Shown here one piece after another: positions 35,924 through 48,712 of a stretch of 64,000 bases of DNA. The notes beneath the pieces were generated by a model. That model ran no database searches. It was not told where the DNA came from and was given only the letters and a program-made list of their open reading frames with translations. Each line of letters starts with the position of its first letter. The first letter of the stretch is position 1. The translations under genes and the position numbers were made by a program. Origin of the DNA: Branchiostoma floridae (Eukaryota; Chordata; Leptocardii; Amphioxiformes; Branchiostomatidae). The stretch is from contig NC_049988.1 in the NCBI RefSeq assembly GCF_000003815.2, positions 19,379,811-19,443,810 of the forward strand. Reading direction: 5' to 3'.

Positions 35924-36250
35924 CGTGCGTGAGGGGGTGCAGTGTGTGTTTGTGTGTGCGTGAGGGGGTTGCAGTGTGTGTTTGTGTGTGCGTGTTTGTT
36001 TGGGGAGGGGACACGCAATAAAGATTTTGTGTGAAAGGGTGCATACAAACAGAATCAAGCTGAATATCAAGTGAGCCGGTCGTCACCATTGCATTGGAGC
36101 TTTGTTCCGGCATTTAGATAAATAAAACTTTACTCTTCGGAATTACAGCTCAATGGGAACAATACGTCTGCAAGCTGTGAGCTTATTGCGTGCAAAGAAA
36201 GCTGTTAGGGGCAAATGTCAGTGCGTCAGTTTAGTTAAAGTTGGTTATTT
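32934..36250. repeat. Intergenic region and unit copy 4, upstream of the gene D 3' end
   Basis: 32934-33630 contains a twice-repeated GGTACATACGTGCCACATGG motif (33196, 33459) but no gene I recognise. From about 33640 the copied intergenic unit resumes (core near 33770). Confidence 0.5.
35799..36003. repeat. (TG)n microsatellite downstream of gene D
   Basis: TG/CA tract with repeated GTGAGGGGGTGCAGTG spacers. It is at the same relative place as the tract after gene A. Confidence 0.95.
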
Positions 36251-39200
36251 CTAAGATGAAGGTCTGATCTTCATGACAGAAGACTTGATGGAGTACCGGT
36301 GAGCTGTCCACGTATTCCATTGTATACCATTGTTATGAGTCCCCCCGCCGCCATGCTTGTACGGCTGGTTCAGGTTAACCCATTCACAACCACCATACCA
36401 CCAACCAGCACGACCACCATTGTTAGTTGCGCAGTCAACGCCCGAAATATCGTCGTTATCCTGGTCGTGTGTTGAGAATCTGCGACCATCATGATAGCTT
36501 AACCCTCCCCCACCATCCCCAGCAGTGCCGCTATAGGCACCAACATGCAGACGGTACTTTGCTGCTTCATCCTCGATATAGAACCTATCATATTCAGCAT
36601 ATACCGTTTCTGAGGACCAATTCTCCAGATCAATGCGCAGAAGGTATACCTTCTCGTTAGAGATCTGATAGATTTTGTCGTTTCCCAGCCAAAACTCACC
36701 ACTGAGGTCCCCAAACCCATTTTTGTAAGTTTTCCAGTCATTAGCAAAATCTACGGAACCGTCGAAGCGCTTCTGGAGGACAGTCCAGCCGCCGACTCCG
36801 GCTTCCATCTCACAGTAGACCCGAAACGCGGCCCCGAAATCGTCTGGCTGGATGGTGTAGACACCGCTGGTGGTGTGGCCTGCCTTGTAGACGTCGTCAC
36901 AATCTGTATAATGTAAGTCATCCCATATAGTGAACTTGCCGTTTGAACAAAGATTTGTGAAAGTAGGTGTTGGCATAAAATTCAGGTCAAATGTAGACTA
37001 TGAAGATTATAACAACTCTGGAAGAAAAGGCAAGACGATAGACATTAACATATACCTCTAAGCGGGCTGACATCGTTACCGGAACAATTACAGCTTCCGG
37101 GTGGTCCAGGGAGTCCGTCACTGCCGTTCCGGCCGTCTGACCCGTTGGATCCGGGTGGGCCCTCGGGACCGGTCGGACCCTCGGGACCGGTCGGACCCTC
37201 GGGACCGGGTGGACCCTCGGGACCGGGTGGGCCCTCGGGACCGGGTGAGCCCTCGGGACCGGGCGGGCCAGGAGGTCCCGGTGGCTCGGCAGGACATGGA
37301 ATCCCATCGCGACCGTCACGACCGCCCGGGCCAGGTAACCCCAGAGGCCCGTGCATGCAGCCTACATGGCAATGTAAAGATCAGTCCGGTGTAAGACTAG
37401 ATCTGCACCGGAATGTGTGCAAGACAGGTTGAGGTTGTAATCCAAAGAAAGTTCTCATACATGAAAGATTAGACAAGATCGAAAGAGAAAATTGTCATTT
37501 CAACAAGTTATCCATAAACACAATTCTGCCTCACAGCAGACTAACGATGCATTGAAGCTAGGTCTGGTTTTGATCCTTTTCTAGGTCGACATGGCTTAAA
37601 TTAGAGTGCTGAAATCATAAGTTGTTAATTCCATAGAAAATGTGCTCTCGGCATATTAGCAGCACACTGCCACACGTGCGTCTAACTCATCCCTAGGCGT
37701 GAAAGCTATTGGATGTGAAGGATACTACTATTGCTCAGTATGAGACAACCAGTAAGGCCTACGTCACATTTCCAAACCGGGGCCCGGCCGGGTAGCTTTC
37801 GAGAACGAAAAGTATGATATTAAAGACACCCAACTACACAAGACGTAAATAGAATAGTAGAGGGCATTATTTGGGTACATTTTTACGTATACATTTCTAT
37901 TGTTTCGTTTCCACAAATTAATAGCCCGTCCGGGCCCGGCTTGGAAATCTGACGTTACCTTAACATTTGAAAATACCGAACAGGACGTTATAATAAAAAA
38001 AATCATTACATTGCGTATAGCAAGCAGACACTTAACCACCAGACGGCAGAGTGAAAGTGTTGGCGGCTCTCTTTGCCCTGCGGCGGCGGGTGGGATCAGA
38101 AAAGACGGGCGGCCGGTCCTAGTCTCTACCAGACTCCCGCCTGGCCGAATAGGGGGCTTTGGCCAAGTTAGGAATATAAGCCCAGTAGTAGTTGATTGGC
38201 CTAGGAGTATAGGTGGCCTTGTAGCAAACTGTACTCCTCGCGATCGGCCATCTAACTTCTCTAACGTGTTTTCTGTCTTATTTGGCCAATTTCCAATTTC
38301 TATTTTTCCAGCGACCTGTGGAGCCTGGTAAAGGCTAGGCCGGCCCCGCTCTACAGCCCGTCTGCTGCAGGACGGAGCGTCTCGGGACGGAACATGACGT
38401 CTGTCTATGCTCGCAATGCTTTTCAATATAGCATCAAAAATAATAGACATAAGTATGGGAACCCAACTTACCTGGCGTCTTACTCATCTCGTAAAGACGC
38501 TGCTCCAAGGCAGCGGTTCGGTTTCGCTCCTTGTCCAGATCACGCTTCAAGACGTCAACAGTGGTGGACAGTTGGCGAATGTCGTCTTGGTCGCGCTTCA
38601 AGGCCTCAACAGTGGTGGACATGTCGTCTTGGTCGCGCTTGAAGGCGTCAACAGTGGTGGAAAGTTGGCGCATGTCGTCTCGGTCGCGCTTGAATGCGTC
38701 AACAGTGGTGGACAGTTGTGATATCTCCTGCAAATTTATAAGCGTATGTATAAATGTAAACGCACGTCAGAATACCAACCGTAAAAAACAAAATGAAAAA
38801 GCAGAACGCTCTGGCTTAATGGACTCAATAAAGCTTGATAAACAAAACAGGCACGCAGGAACAGACAGACTTAATGTCAGAAAAAGTGATTTATAACAGG
38901 CCTTGTGGCACAGGGGTATTTACCTCTTTATTGATGAACGTCAGAGGGGCGAGTCCCACACCAACTAGACTAAGCATCACGGTAATGCCGGCGATCATGC
39001 AGCTGCGGTGGGAGCGGATGAAGCTACAGAGGGCACCACGGCCGCTTGCTTCACCCTGATACGTGCGGTCTGTTAGAAAACAAGAGCTTTTAAAACAAAA
39101 AATGTTTTATCGAAACGTTGAACTGAAATTTTCAACACAAAAGTTGGAATTATCCAATTTTATAAATGTCCAACTCCATTCTTTATCAAGGAAAGACATC

Positions 39201-40931
39201 AGACTGGAATTGGACTGTCCAAAATCTGGGGAAATTCAACTTTTGTGCTGTAAATCAAAATTCAATTTTAAACCTAAATAGATAAATTCAAGACTCCTGA
39301 ATGGCTCTTGAATAACCTCGTGCTAGCACAACCTCCAGGCGTCTTGTTTGGACCGGTTAAATGATGTAAATGAATTGTTGTGTATTATGATATAGCCAGG
39401 CGATCAGACCCCGCAGGAAGGAATGATCATGAATACAGTACAGCTAAAGTTTTTTAAAATGTTTGACATGCCTCCAGCTGTCTTATCTGGTAATGTAAAA
39501 AGTTGTTGTGTAATATATAATGGTTTACTATTTTAAATAACCCACTGTAAATAACTGGGCATAATCCAGGGAGGCTCAAGCCATTCTCGGCATGTCATTT
39601 CTGAATTAGATGAATTTAAAATAAATCAGGAAAAACACAAAGTGAAACACATTACATAATAGCAAATAATCAATCAATAGACTAAGTTTGTGACGGAGCC
39701 GATTGGTAGATTGCTAAAATGTACAACAATGTAAAGACGAATAAATTCAGGAAATTTATTGTTTAACATACGAATAACTAACTAGTCTTGTCGATATTAG
39801 AAGTTTGATTGCTTCATGGAACTGCTTTACAATATTACTTTCGGTAACATTTGGTGCCTTGTAGCTTAGCATTTACTCTCTGCCAGACACAAAAAAAAAG
39901 GTTATTACATTATGTACTCTTTTAACTTTTCGGCCCGTTTGTTGACGTTTCATAATTTAAGATGGCGTCCATGGATTGCTTAAGAGATCAGATTTGTCAC
40001 AAATATCTCAGGAATATACTAATTATCAGTTTGTGATCGTACGGCAATCGTGATCAGACGCTGGAATACAAGACGGTTGCATGAAAAACAAAAACACAGG
40101 ATAAGTTTTACCTGCTCTGGAGACGTACAAAGCGTTGGGTATACTCGCAGCGGCGTCCGCAATTGATCGCCAATCAGTCTGGGGCTGCTGCATGGGTGTG
40201 GTGCCTGGCGGAAAATTAAAAAAAATAAAATGGCTTTGTGATGTGATGAAATCATAATATAACATTATTTTCACAAAATATCTATCTATTAAATATCTTA
40301 GTTTCATTTTATTAACAACACAAAAAACGCGTCTGCTGCAAATGGATACTCATAAGATTGCATGATATTACTGTAGCAATATTTTAGTTTATGGCTTTTC
40401 AAAAGAACGTTTCAACTTGAGGTGCGGTGCTGGTTCCAAACTGGTTATGTTTTCAGCCTATTGCACCAACTGTGCTGGATTACTGTTCCTTTACGTGGAT
40501 TGGTTTGACGACTGAAGACTAATCTATAAGTTAAGGTTTGCTGCTATACGGGAATTTACTTCATCAACCGAAATGGTGGATGCACCCCTCAATATACCAT
40601 GCCCCAAGAGGGGTTCACACTTCATTCATATGAGAAGGTAGTAGGGTCACTTAATACTACTTGTGCCCCCACTGGTATATAAAGAATATCGTCATAAGAA
40701 TGCATCTTCCGAGCTTCATGCCTCGACTAAATTATATCTGAATCTTAGACAAAAGAAAATACGTTGTACACCAAGTAAGGCACTGGGTAATTATGAATCT
40801 CACTATGTTTCATTACATAGATTTTTGAAAACCAAACCCCCTTCACAGCTGACGTGTAGAGGGAAGATATTTCCAAAAACATGTTTACCTGCGTTGTCAC
40901 TAGTTTGGGACTGCTGTTGATCTCCCGGCAT
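36251..40931 (-). CDS. Gene D: class II membrane collagen-FReD protein
   Basis: About 498 residues with the broken linker skipped. Exons: 40889-40931, 40112-40204, 38924-39069, 38472-38727, 37056-37361 and 36251-36903. Transmembrane about 69-88, coiled coil 95-179 (four repeats), collagen 180-281 with one more GPEGPP hexapeptide than gene C, FReD 282-498. The first 132 FReD residues differ from gene C at two positions only. From there the sequence diverges sharply: [37 protein letters not shown] and the end IRPSS instead of IRPAP. The residue before the second-pair cysteine is Asp instead of the usual Asn, which may alter the cis-peptide that shapes the ficolin pocket. The FReD 5' intron is open in frame to 36976 as in C. 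Two silent features lie upstream: an ATA exon-1 copy and a piggyBac-like element. Confidence 0.78.
37753..37964. mobile_element. MITE, CCTACGTCAC family (gene D intron)
   Basis: Same element and position as 25033-25246. Confidence 0.65.
38037..38374 (-). pseudogene. Gene D linker exon, broken by the same MITE as gene C
   Basis: Carries the same early TAG and the same MITE (38119-38337) as gene C. This shows that the lesion was inherited through the duplication. The distal half keeps RAKR. Confidence 0.65.
39120..39270. mobile_element. Palindromic MITE, AACACAAAAGTTGGA family (gene D intron)
   Basis: Orthologous to 6891-7040. Confidence 0.55.
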
Positions 40932-42249
40932 GGTGCGACTTGTCAGGTTTCTGCACAGCAAAAATACACGCCCTACCTCAGGCGTGGTCCGAAACACAAT
41001 GAGAAATATAGTCTTACCTGAAGTAATTAGAAAACCAGAGATGAAAGAAAATCATACTGAGTGGGTGGAAAACAACACACGTTTTCCAGATGAGACCAAT
41101 CATACAGACACGTAATCCTTTTCTTTGTTTCTTTGTTACATATTGAGAGAGAAGTTTCGAAAACAACTTTTGAAATTTTGATTATGTTTGGAAAGCTATT
41201 AGATACATTGAAATGTATATGCATGCAAGGGAGAAAAACAATTTTTTTCTTAATTTTTTTTGTTTTTCGTCTGACATTTTCCGTGTTCGTCACACAACAA
41301 CTAGGGGTATTTTGCCCAAGTGGCAAACTCAGGCTAAACTAGAGTTCGGCAAACTCCTATCTCCATGAAATATTTTGAACTTTTGTAAATTTTATGCACA
41401 CGACCTGTACATGTACTTCATTTAATCATGGTGATGTTCATCATTGACTAACATACACATGTCACAAGTTTAAAATCCATCATTAATCATTAAGCGGTTT
41501 TAAGTCAGTTCCTGATATCATACCACATGCAAGTGTGTCTTTAATCTACCTCCCCCTACACACACCGCAACCCCCCCCCCCCCCCCACCCAAACCCGTTT
41601 TACTGTTGCTGTTTGGATTTTGAAGATCTCACTGGTGTGAAGACAATAAAGATGTGCAAGTTGAACATTTATAATGTGTTTAGAACAATGTTCATGATCA
41701 TGATTCTGATGTCTTCTTGCGACTTCCATGTCTCTGTACAGGATGTTTCTGCTAAAAGTATCTGTTTTTAAGTGCTGACAACATTATATACATTTTTTAA
41801 GACATCAGAATCAATGATTTTACTAATGTGATCAAAAGATCGAAATTATCGGATCCTAAGGTTACTTTGTGTTGGACCCTTTCAAAATGGTTTCCAGCGA
41901 TAAATATTGGGCTCTTAACCACATCGCGAATACGTAATTGTAGACTGAAGTTGTTTCGGAATTTTGTATGGAGAATATGGATACAAGCAGTAGATTCATT
42001 TTTTTAAGAAGATCTAAAGTCGTTATTCGCGATGAACTCAGTGGTTTTGATAAAGTTTGTACGGTTGTGTGACGTCACAGCAATAGTCTAATTCGGCAGT
42101 GTTGCTATCGGCGGTCAAAAGAAAACACGCTCTACACCAAGCAAGGCACTGGGTATTTCTGAATATCAATATTTGCCATTACATAGATTTTGGAAAACAA
42201 AACCCACTTCTTATCTGTACAGTCAAGATATTTTCACAAAAATATTTAC

Positions 42250-42368
42250 CTGTGTCAGCAGTTTTGGACTTCTGAGGTTCTCCTGTTATGGTGCGACTTG
42301 TCAGGTTTCTGCACAGCAAAAACACACGCCCTACCTCAGGCGTGGTCCGAAACGCAATGAGAATCTGA
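42250..42368 (-). pseudogene. Silent exon-1 copy upstream of gene D
   Basis: ATA at 42287-42289 in place of ATG. The GTAAAT donor is kept, reading ITGEPQKSKTADT. It is most similar to the copy at 54141 upstream of gene E. Confidence 0.6.
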
Positions 42369-43083
42369 AGAAATTACAAACCAGAGATGAAAGAAAATCA
42401 TATTGAGTGGGTGGAAAACAACGCACGTTTTCCAGTTGAGACCAATCATGCCGACACGTAATCCTTTTCTTTGTTTATTTGTTACATATTGAAAGAGAAG
42501 TATCGAAAACAACTTTTAAATATTTAATCATGTTTGGAAAACTATCAGATACATTGAAATGTATGGGAGAAAAATTTGGTTCATTTTTTTGTTCGTCTGA
42601 TATTTTCCGTGTTCTTCACTCAACAAGTAGTCAGTCAACACACGTAAGAGTTTTTTGCGTTTTTCTACCGTGAATTTATTTCTATTTGGGTTTTTTTTTT
42701 GCGCCAGCAAAATTCAAGTGGCAAACCCAGGCTTAACTAGAGTTCGGCAAACTCAAACCTCCATGAAATATTTAGAACGTTTGTAAATTTACTTGATTTA
42801 TGCATGGTAATGTTCATCATTGACTAACATACACATACATTACAAGTATAAAATTCCCATCATTAATCATTAAGCGGTTTATGAATCAGTTCCTCATATC
42901 ATACCACATGCAAGTGTGTCTTTAATCTATCCCCCAAGACCCGGTTCACTGGGAGTGATGACAATAAAGATGTGGAAGTTGAACAATTATAATGTGTTCA
43001 AAACAATGTTCATGATTTCAATGTCTTCTTGCGACTTCCAAATCTCTGTACAAGATGTTTCTGCTCAAAGTATCTGTCTTTAA

Positions 43084-44948
43084 CCCTCAAGCACCCAACC
43101 TTTTTTTGCGACTAAAATGACCGAGTGGGGTCCAAACGGACCCCAAACTATTTTGTTCATAAAATCTCAGTACCATTTCTTATCGGCGATCATTGTATAT
43201 ACATTGCTTCGTCACTGTAAGAGGAAGATTTCAAAATGTTAAGGTGTTGCTAATTCCAACTCATTATCATAATTTATGCAAAAGTTCAGAAGGACCACTT
43301 TTTGCACTAGATCTGTTCCGACCAGATAGGGGAATTTTAGGCCCTCAGCAACATTTATGTCGCATAACTCATGAACGGCTAGAGCTAAAGCTACGAAACT
43401 TGGTAATTTATCACAAAATATTGTTTGCAAAAGTTTTTAGTCAATAAAGTAAGTTTATCATTTTTGGGGGTTGCCATGGCAACCATATTCTAACAGGCAT
43501 ATTTTTGCCAAAATTTGCCAATTTCAATTTAAACAAGGTTTTCTTGGTAAACTACACCTGTTTTCTGACAACATTTAAATTCTATGAAATTCAATGTAAT
43601 TTTCATGACTTAAAATTTATAATTTATGCTAATTTCATGACGTTATTGGTCAAAATCCAAGATGGCCGCCCTGATTAGGCAAATAACGTCATAATGTCGT
43701 CACATTACATGTTGATAACACAGAAATTTTTGTGATGATTTAGGTTTACATTTTTATTATTGTCTGAAGTTTGGTAGTCATACTGTAAGTGGTTAAGGAG
43801 TTAGCCTCCAAAGTTTGTTTTAAAAACTGCACATTTTTGCTGGGGTCCGTTTGGACCCCAGAGGGACTGAACACAAACTTTCTTTATAATTTCCACATTA
43901 GGCCATGTTGATTTGATTATATGGATGACATCCTCTAGGAACTCCAAAATTGATGTGAGCGAGCGAATAAAAAAAACGTTTGGCCAAAAAAAAAAGTTGC
44001 CTCCGGTATGAAATCAAAGTGGCCAGGGAGGTTGAACATAGGACTAAACACACATAGTATGGTATACTAGTCAGGTGTAGGGACCAGTACATTATACGGG
44101 TGCAAGACATTTTTTTTCTTCTTAGACCAATCCGAAAAAAACAGACCTGGAAAAAATCAGAGGAACCGGTTTCGCCAATTACAAAATGGACACACTATGT
44201 CGGCAGGCATTTGGGGGTCTTACCGAGGGTCAAGAAGACAATAAGAGGAAGTCAAGTAGAGTTTATAGTCAATTGTACCAATTTTCTACCGTCAAAGGTA
44301 CAGAGACAGTTAGCCTTTATTACTTGGAGATGGGATTTTTAAATGCCAGTGGGAGTCCAATAATCCATCAAACAGATTCCTTTGTAGCAAAACTGACCAA
44401 TTACCATTGTTTTGAGTATTGCCAGTTCTCAAGTTTCTACAGACAATCAGGTCCAGGTTCAGATCCGGACCTGAAAGTGATCCTCTGGACCTGAACGGGA
44501 CCTGAATTTTCTGTACTGGTACCTCCCCCTACCAACAGTAATTTTTTTCTGTCTGTCCTTTCACATCTTATTCTTTGACTTTAGATTTATTTTGGCATTC
44601 TATTACATTAGACTATGATTAGTTATCTGTTTTCTGATACTGTACTTTTTTTTCAATCTACGGAATATTTGTGCTCATTTTACAGCTGCTTTTCACAATT
44701 TATTGTGTGGTCGAAAACTTTTTTTTTTTTGGAAACGGCCGAAAATTGGTGCGAGCGCGGATGTCATCCATATAATCAAATCAACATGGCCTTATTGTAC
44801 CAATCTTTGCGAAAACTTAGGAGAAGGTATAAGGCATATTGACTAACAAAGTCACGGAAGGATTTTTTTCTTCAGATCAAAAATGTTCAAATGGCACTTC
44901 AAAATGTACGCCTGATGTCCAAATGGACCCCACTCGGGTGTTTGGGGG
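43084..44948. mobile_element. Non-autonomous piggyBac-like element, TTAA target site
   Basis: Ends CCCTCAAGCACCC and (reverse complement) CCCCCAAACACCC, flanked by TTAA at 43080-43083 and 44949-44952. Paralogous units read GTCTTTAAATGTCTTCTTGC (about 11665) with a single TTAA and no insert, which is the empty site. Sub-terminal palindromes GGGGTCCAAACGGACCCC lie near the left end and at 43842. An exact 33-base inverted repeat is at 43901-43933 and 44759-44791. No transposase-sized frame exists. The longest frames (44100-44494, about 100 codons) resemble nothing I know. Confidence 0.85.
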
Positions 44949-45559
44949 TTAAATGTATTCTTGCTGGCAACATTATGCACTTTTTCTAAAACCTCAGAAC
45001 CAAGAATATTTGGAAAGTTATCAGTTAAAAATCAAAAGTATTGAATTCGAAGGTTACTTTGTGTTGCATGTAGTCATGTTTGAAACAATGTAGTGTTTTA
45101 TTTAGACAAACGCCTTAAACTCATTTGTGAACACGATTCTCCTAAATTCTGGATACTTTGATTTAGCTCCCAGTGTTCGACCCTTTCAAAATGGTTACCA
45201 GCGAGTAATATTAGAATTTAAACCACGATGATATAATTGTAGACTGAAGATATATCAGAATTGTGTAGGGAGGATGTGGATTCAAGCAGTAGGTTATTTT
45301 TTAAAGAATATCTAAAGTCGTTATTTTCGATGAACTAATTGGTTTTGTTAAAGTTTGGCCAATTCTAGGGTATTTTGTCTCGTCAAATATTTAATTTGGT
45401 GGTGTTGCAATCGGTGGCCTTCAACCTAGTGGAAAAGCCTGTCGCTCTGCTGATCGTCGTTTTTTAGATGAACCTTCAACTCTGACCCCTGATGATGAGG
45501 TGACCTTGCCATCTGCTGTCTGTCTGTCTGTATTGTTGTACACTTGAACAGGAAATGAC

Positions 45560-45840
45560 GCCGTGACCTGATGAAGTTAAAGGGACAGTTGAAATGACAT
45601 CTCAATGTATCTTCGATATCACATATTGAAAAGTGTCTTCAATATTATACCTTAAGTAGAAATAGATTTAGATTAGTCGTTATTCCCTTTTGATATATCT
45701 ATGATATTATTATTATTATTATTATTATTATGAGTATCAATTTCTTTCTTTGTTAAGTATGATTATGTATACCACTACTGCTTTACTTTGTATGCAATTA
45801 GCCCTCGGGCATGAATTTGCAATAAAGATTATTGTTATTT
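45560..45840 (+). mobile_element. LINE-derived 3' tail fragment
   Basis: Ends TGCAATTAGCCCTCGGGCAT then GAATTTGCAATAAAG, matching the 3' end of the LINE in gene C. A short (ATT)n tract is at 45706-45731. A collinear copy is at about 55480-55700. Confidence 0.45.
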
Positions 45841-46130
45841 AAGACAGTAAAAGTCATTGAGTAGCAATGACTGTCTCTGGTGCTGAAAATGCCATCCTAC
45901 ATGTGATTGTTTACAATTGGAATCTTTGACTCGCTGAATTATGTTACTCGCTTTACCGGCTTTGGAATGAGCTGTAAATGTGTATAGCATAATAGGTGTC
46001 TTCTAAAATCTACAATAAGAAGCAATCTTTTGTACATATGTGAAATCATGTGTTGTGTTTTAATTCGTGTGTCTGTCTGTCTTTATTTATGGATGTGTGT
46101 ACCAGTATGTCTGTGTTTCTGCCTGTATGT

Positions 46131-46321
46131 CCGTATATATATGTGTATGTATATGTGTATGTATATGTGTATGTATATGTATATGTGTATGTATATATGT
46201 ATGCGTATGCTCTTGTTGTGTCTGTCCTTCTGTGTATATGTGCGCGATATACTTTTGGCTAAACCAGTTAGGCCTACGTCACATTTCCTACCCGGGGCCC
46301 GGTTAGGCTGTTTGTGTTTGC

Positions 46322-46378
<57 letters not shown>

Positions 46379-46485
46379 TGTGTCTTAGTGCGTTCGTGTG
46401 TGTGTGTATGTGTGTGTGTGTGTGTGCGTGTGTGTGTGTGTGCGTGTCCAATTGTGTGTGTATGGGTGTGTGTGTGCGTGCGTGC
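46131..46485. repeat. (TATGTG)n and (TG)n microsatellites
   Basis: TATGTG-type repeat at 46131-46204 and TG tract at 46316-46485. Between them at 46264-46311 is a single end of the CCTACGTCAC MITE. The arrangement is duplicated at 55985-56395. Confidence 0.9.
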
Positions 46486-47206
46486 ATATATCCGTATACA
46501 ACTCATTCATATTAAAAAAAGAAGATCCAAGACAAAATTTAACATACACCATGTTGTAATTTCACCAAACTTGCAAATGTGATACAGTAGTTATATAAAC
46601 TAATGAAGCTCACGCTATCTTGGTGACTAACGTCTTAGTGCAATAACTGATACAGAGCTATAAGTTCAATACGTCTTATAATAACATGCTGATACATGTA
46701 TCAACATGTGTTCTTCTAGTATGTGTACTACCAGATAACGTAAGCCACCATATACTATCAACACATACAACATAACGCTAGCAGCCATATAGCATCATCA
46801 ACATATACCATATAACGTTTCCTACCGTATGCCATCAGTAATAAATATAAACTTGTCTACGTTAGATGAATATGATTAGTAGCCACAGGTGCTACAACTA
46901 GTCCCAAGAGTTTCTACAAAAAAAAAGAAACTTTCAACAAAATTATGTTTCCTGCAACGTTGCTAAACATCTTGCTGTTAAGATTTAACAGTAATAAGTC
47001 ACAACAGAAACTGACTATTTCTAATGTGTAGTCCCCTAATATAACGTTGCTTTCTACATAATGTTCGCAACTACCATACCTTATATAAACATTTTCACCA
47101 AAACGAAGTTATCTTATCGCATTTTGTAATGTAATATCTTTACACACCTTGCCTGCTACAAAGTTATATATAACTTGAAAGTTCATCTGTGTTGGTAGAA
47201 GTCATT

Positions 47207-47413
47207 CTTGAACTAGTTGAAGTATATTTTCCAACACAAAAATTGGACTCACACAAATTTTCACTGCTCACTGAGTCACGTGTGCTATCTGCATAACGTG
47301 ACGTCACGACAGCAGTGGATTGTTCATTCATTGACAAAGACTGATGCTGTGTAGTCGAAAATTTGGGTGAGTCCATTTTTTTGTGTTGGAAATTACAGTT
47401 CAACTAGTTCAAG
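47207..47413. mobile_element. Palindromic MITE with CTTGAACTAGTTGAA ends
   Basis: Inverted repeats of about 55 bases at both ends (CTTGAACTAGTTGAA, later TTTCCAACACAAAAA). It shares the AACACAAAARTTGGA core with the intron MITEs of the class II genes. It is absent from the paralogous block near 57015. Confidence 0.75.
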
Positions 47414-48202
47414 AAATTTATATAATACTTTAATATGAAATACACCTAACATAGAACTAAGGACTCCAATATAATGTATCGCTCGAACCCTGCATTGTAA
47501 GACACCCGATCGTAAAAATTGTTATTTCCTTCCTATATTGTTTGCTTTTCAACATAAGTTATAAGTTTGCACAATTTACTTATATATAAAAGCAAAATGC
47601 ATTGCAATGTTAACGCTGTTAATGTTTCTAGATGTTGCAAATCAACACAAAAACAGTAAATGTACGCCAAAATCACATTGTGTACTCCACCAAGAATGGT
47701 GTTTATTTCCATGGAAAGTTTGTTGGGGACCAGTGAAGCGATGGATTTACACTATGTTTTTTTTTTAATCCACCTTAAAGTTGTCTATGCATGGAATGAT
47801 TAGAATTTTAGAATGAGGAAATTGATTTTGCAAAAGAGTTTCCCACTTCAGCGTGGCAGTGCCATCTTTTGATTACTTTTTAAACTGCAACTAAACGTTT
47901 CGTTAGTATACTTTTCGCAGAACTCATGCGGGCATCCTCTCCATCCATAGGAGAGTCTTAGCCGCAAAAGAATCTAGACCTGTCAGACGTCTGCAAAGGA
48001 GGCTAACTTTGCTCTTTAGCTAGATCCACGTCTAAATTAGCTCAGGGTCCTCACCTGCGCAGATTCATGTAGGCGTAGTGCTGTCAACTTTGGAAAGTTA
48101 TCAGTGCCAAAGAACAACATTTGTTCAAGAGGCACCCTTAGCAGTGACAACTATCCAAGGCATCTTAGGTGTCTGTATGGGGATGGACATTAGTGCGGCG
48201 TA

Positions 48203-48213
48203 TGTTCGTGCGT

Positions 48214-48264
<51 letters not shown>

Positions 48265-48359
48265 CGTGTGTGTGTGTGCGTGCGTGTGTGTGTGTGTGAG
48301 AGAGTGTGTGCGTGTGTGTGTGCGTGTGTTCGTGCGTTTGTGTGTGCGTGTGTGTGTGC

Positions 48360-48392
<33 letters not shown>

Positions 48393-48405
48393 GTGTGGTG
48401 TGGTT
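48203..48405. repeat. (TG)n microsatellite downstream of gene E
   Basis: TG/CA tract with TGCG interruptions, at the same conserved position as those after A, D and F. Confidence 0.95.
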
Positions 48406-48653
48406 GGAGGGGACGTGCAAAAAACTTTTTTATGCTCATGAAGTTCGACTAAGCTTTAAGCCACGTTTATAATGCTCCCTGTGTACATGCATTACATAAT
48501 ATTTCCACACAATTCACGTTTCATCAGGTGAATTACCAAAATATGGGCAGGATTGAAATTTTTTCTCACCGTGAAAGGGATTATGCAGACAGAATAAAGA
48601 TAAAAGTTGATTGTCACCATTGCATTGTTAAGAGATTTGCTCCAGTATTACTC

Positions 48654-48659
48654 TTTATT
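48654..48659 (-). terminator. Candidate polyadenylation signal, gene E
   Basis: AATAAA on the minus strand, 54 bases after the stop codon. Confidence 0.3.
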
Positions 48660-48712
48660 TCAGCAAAGAAAGCAAATGTAAGGCCGTGGGTTTAGTTTGT
48701 TGTTGGTTGTTT

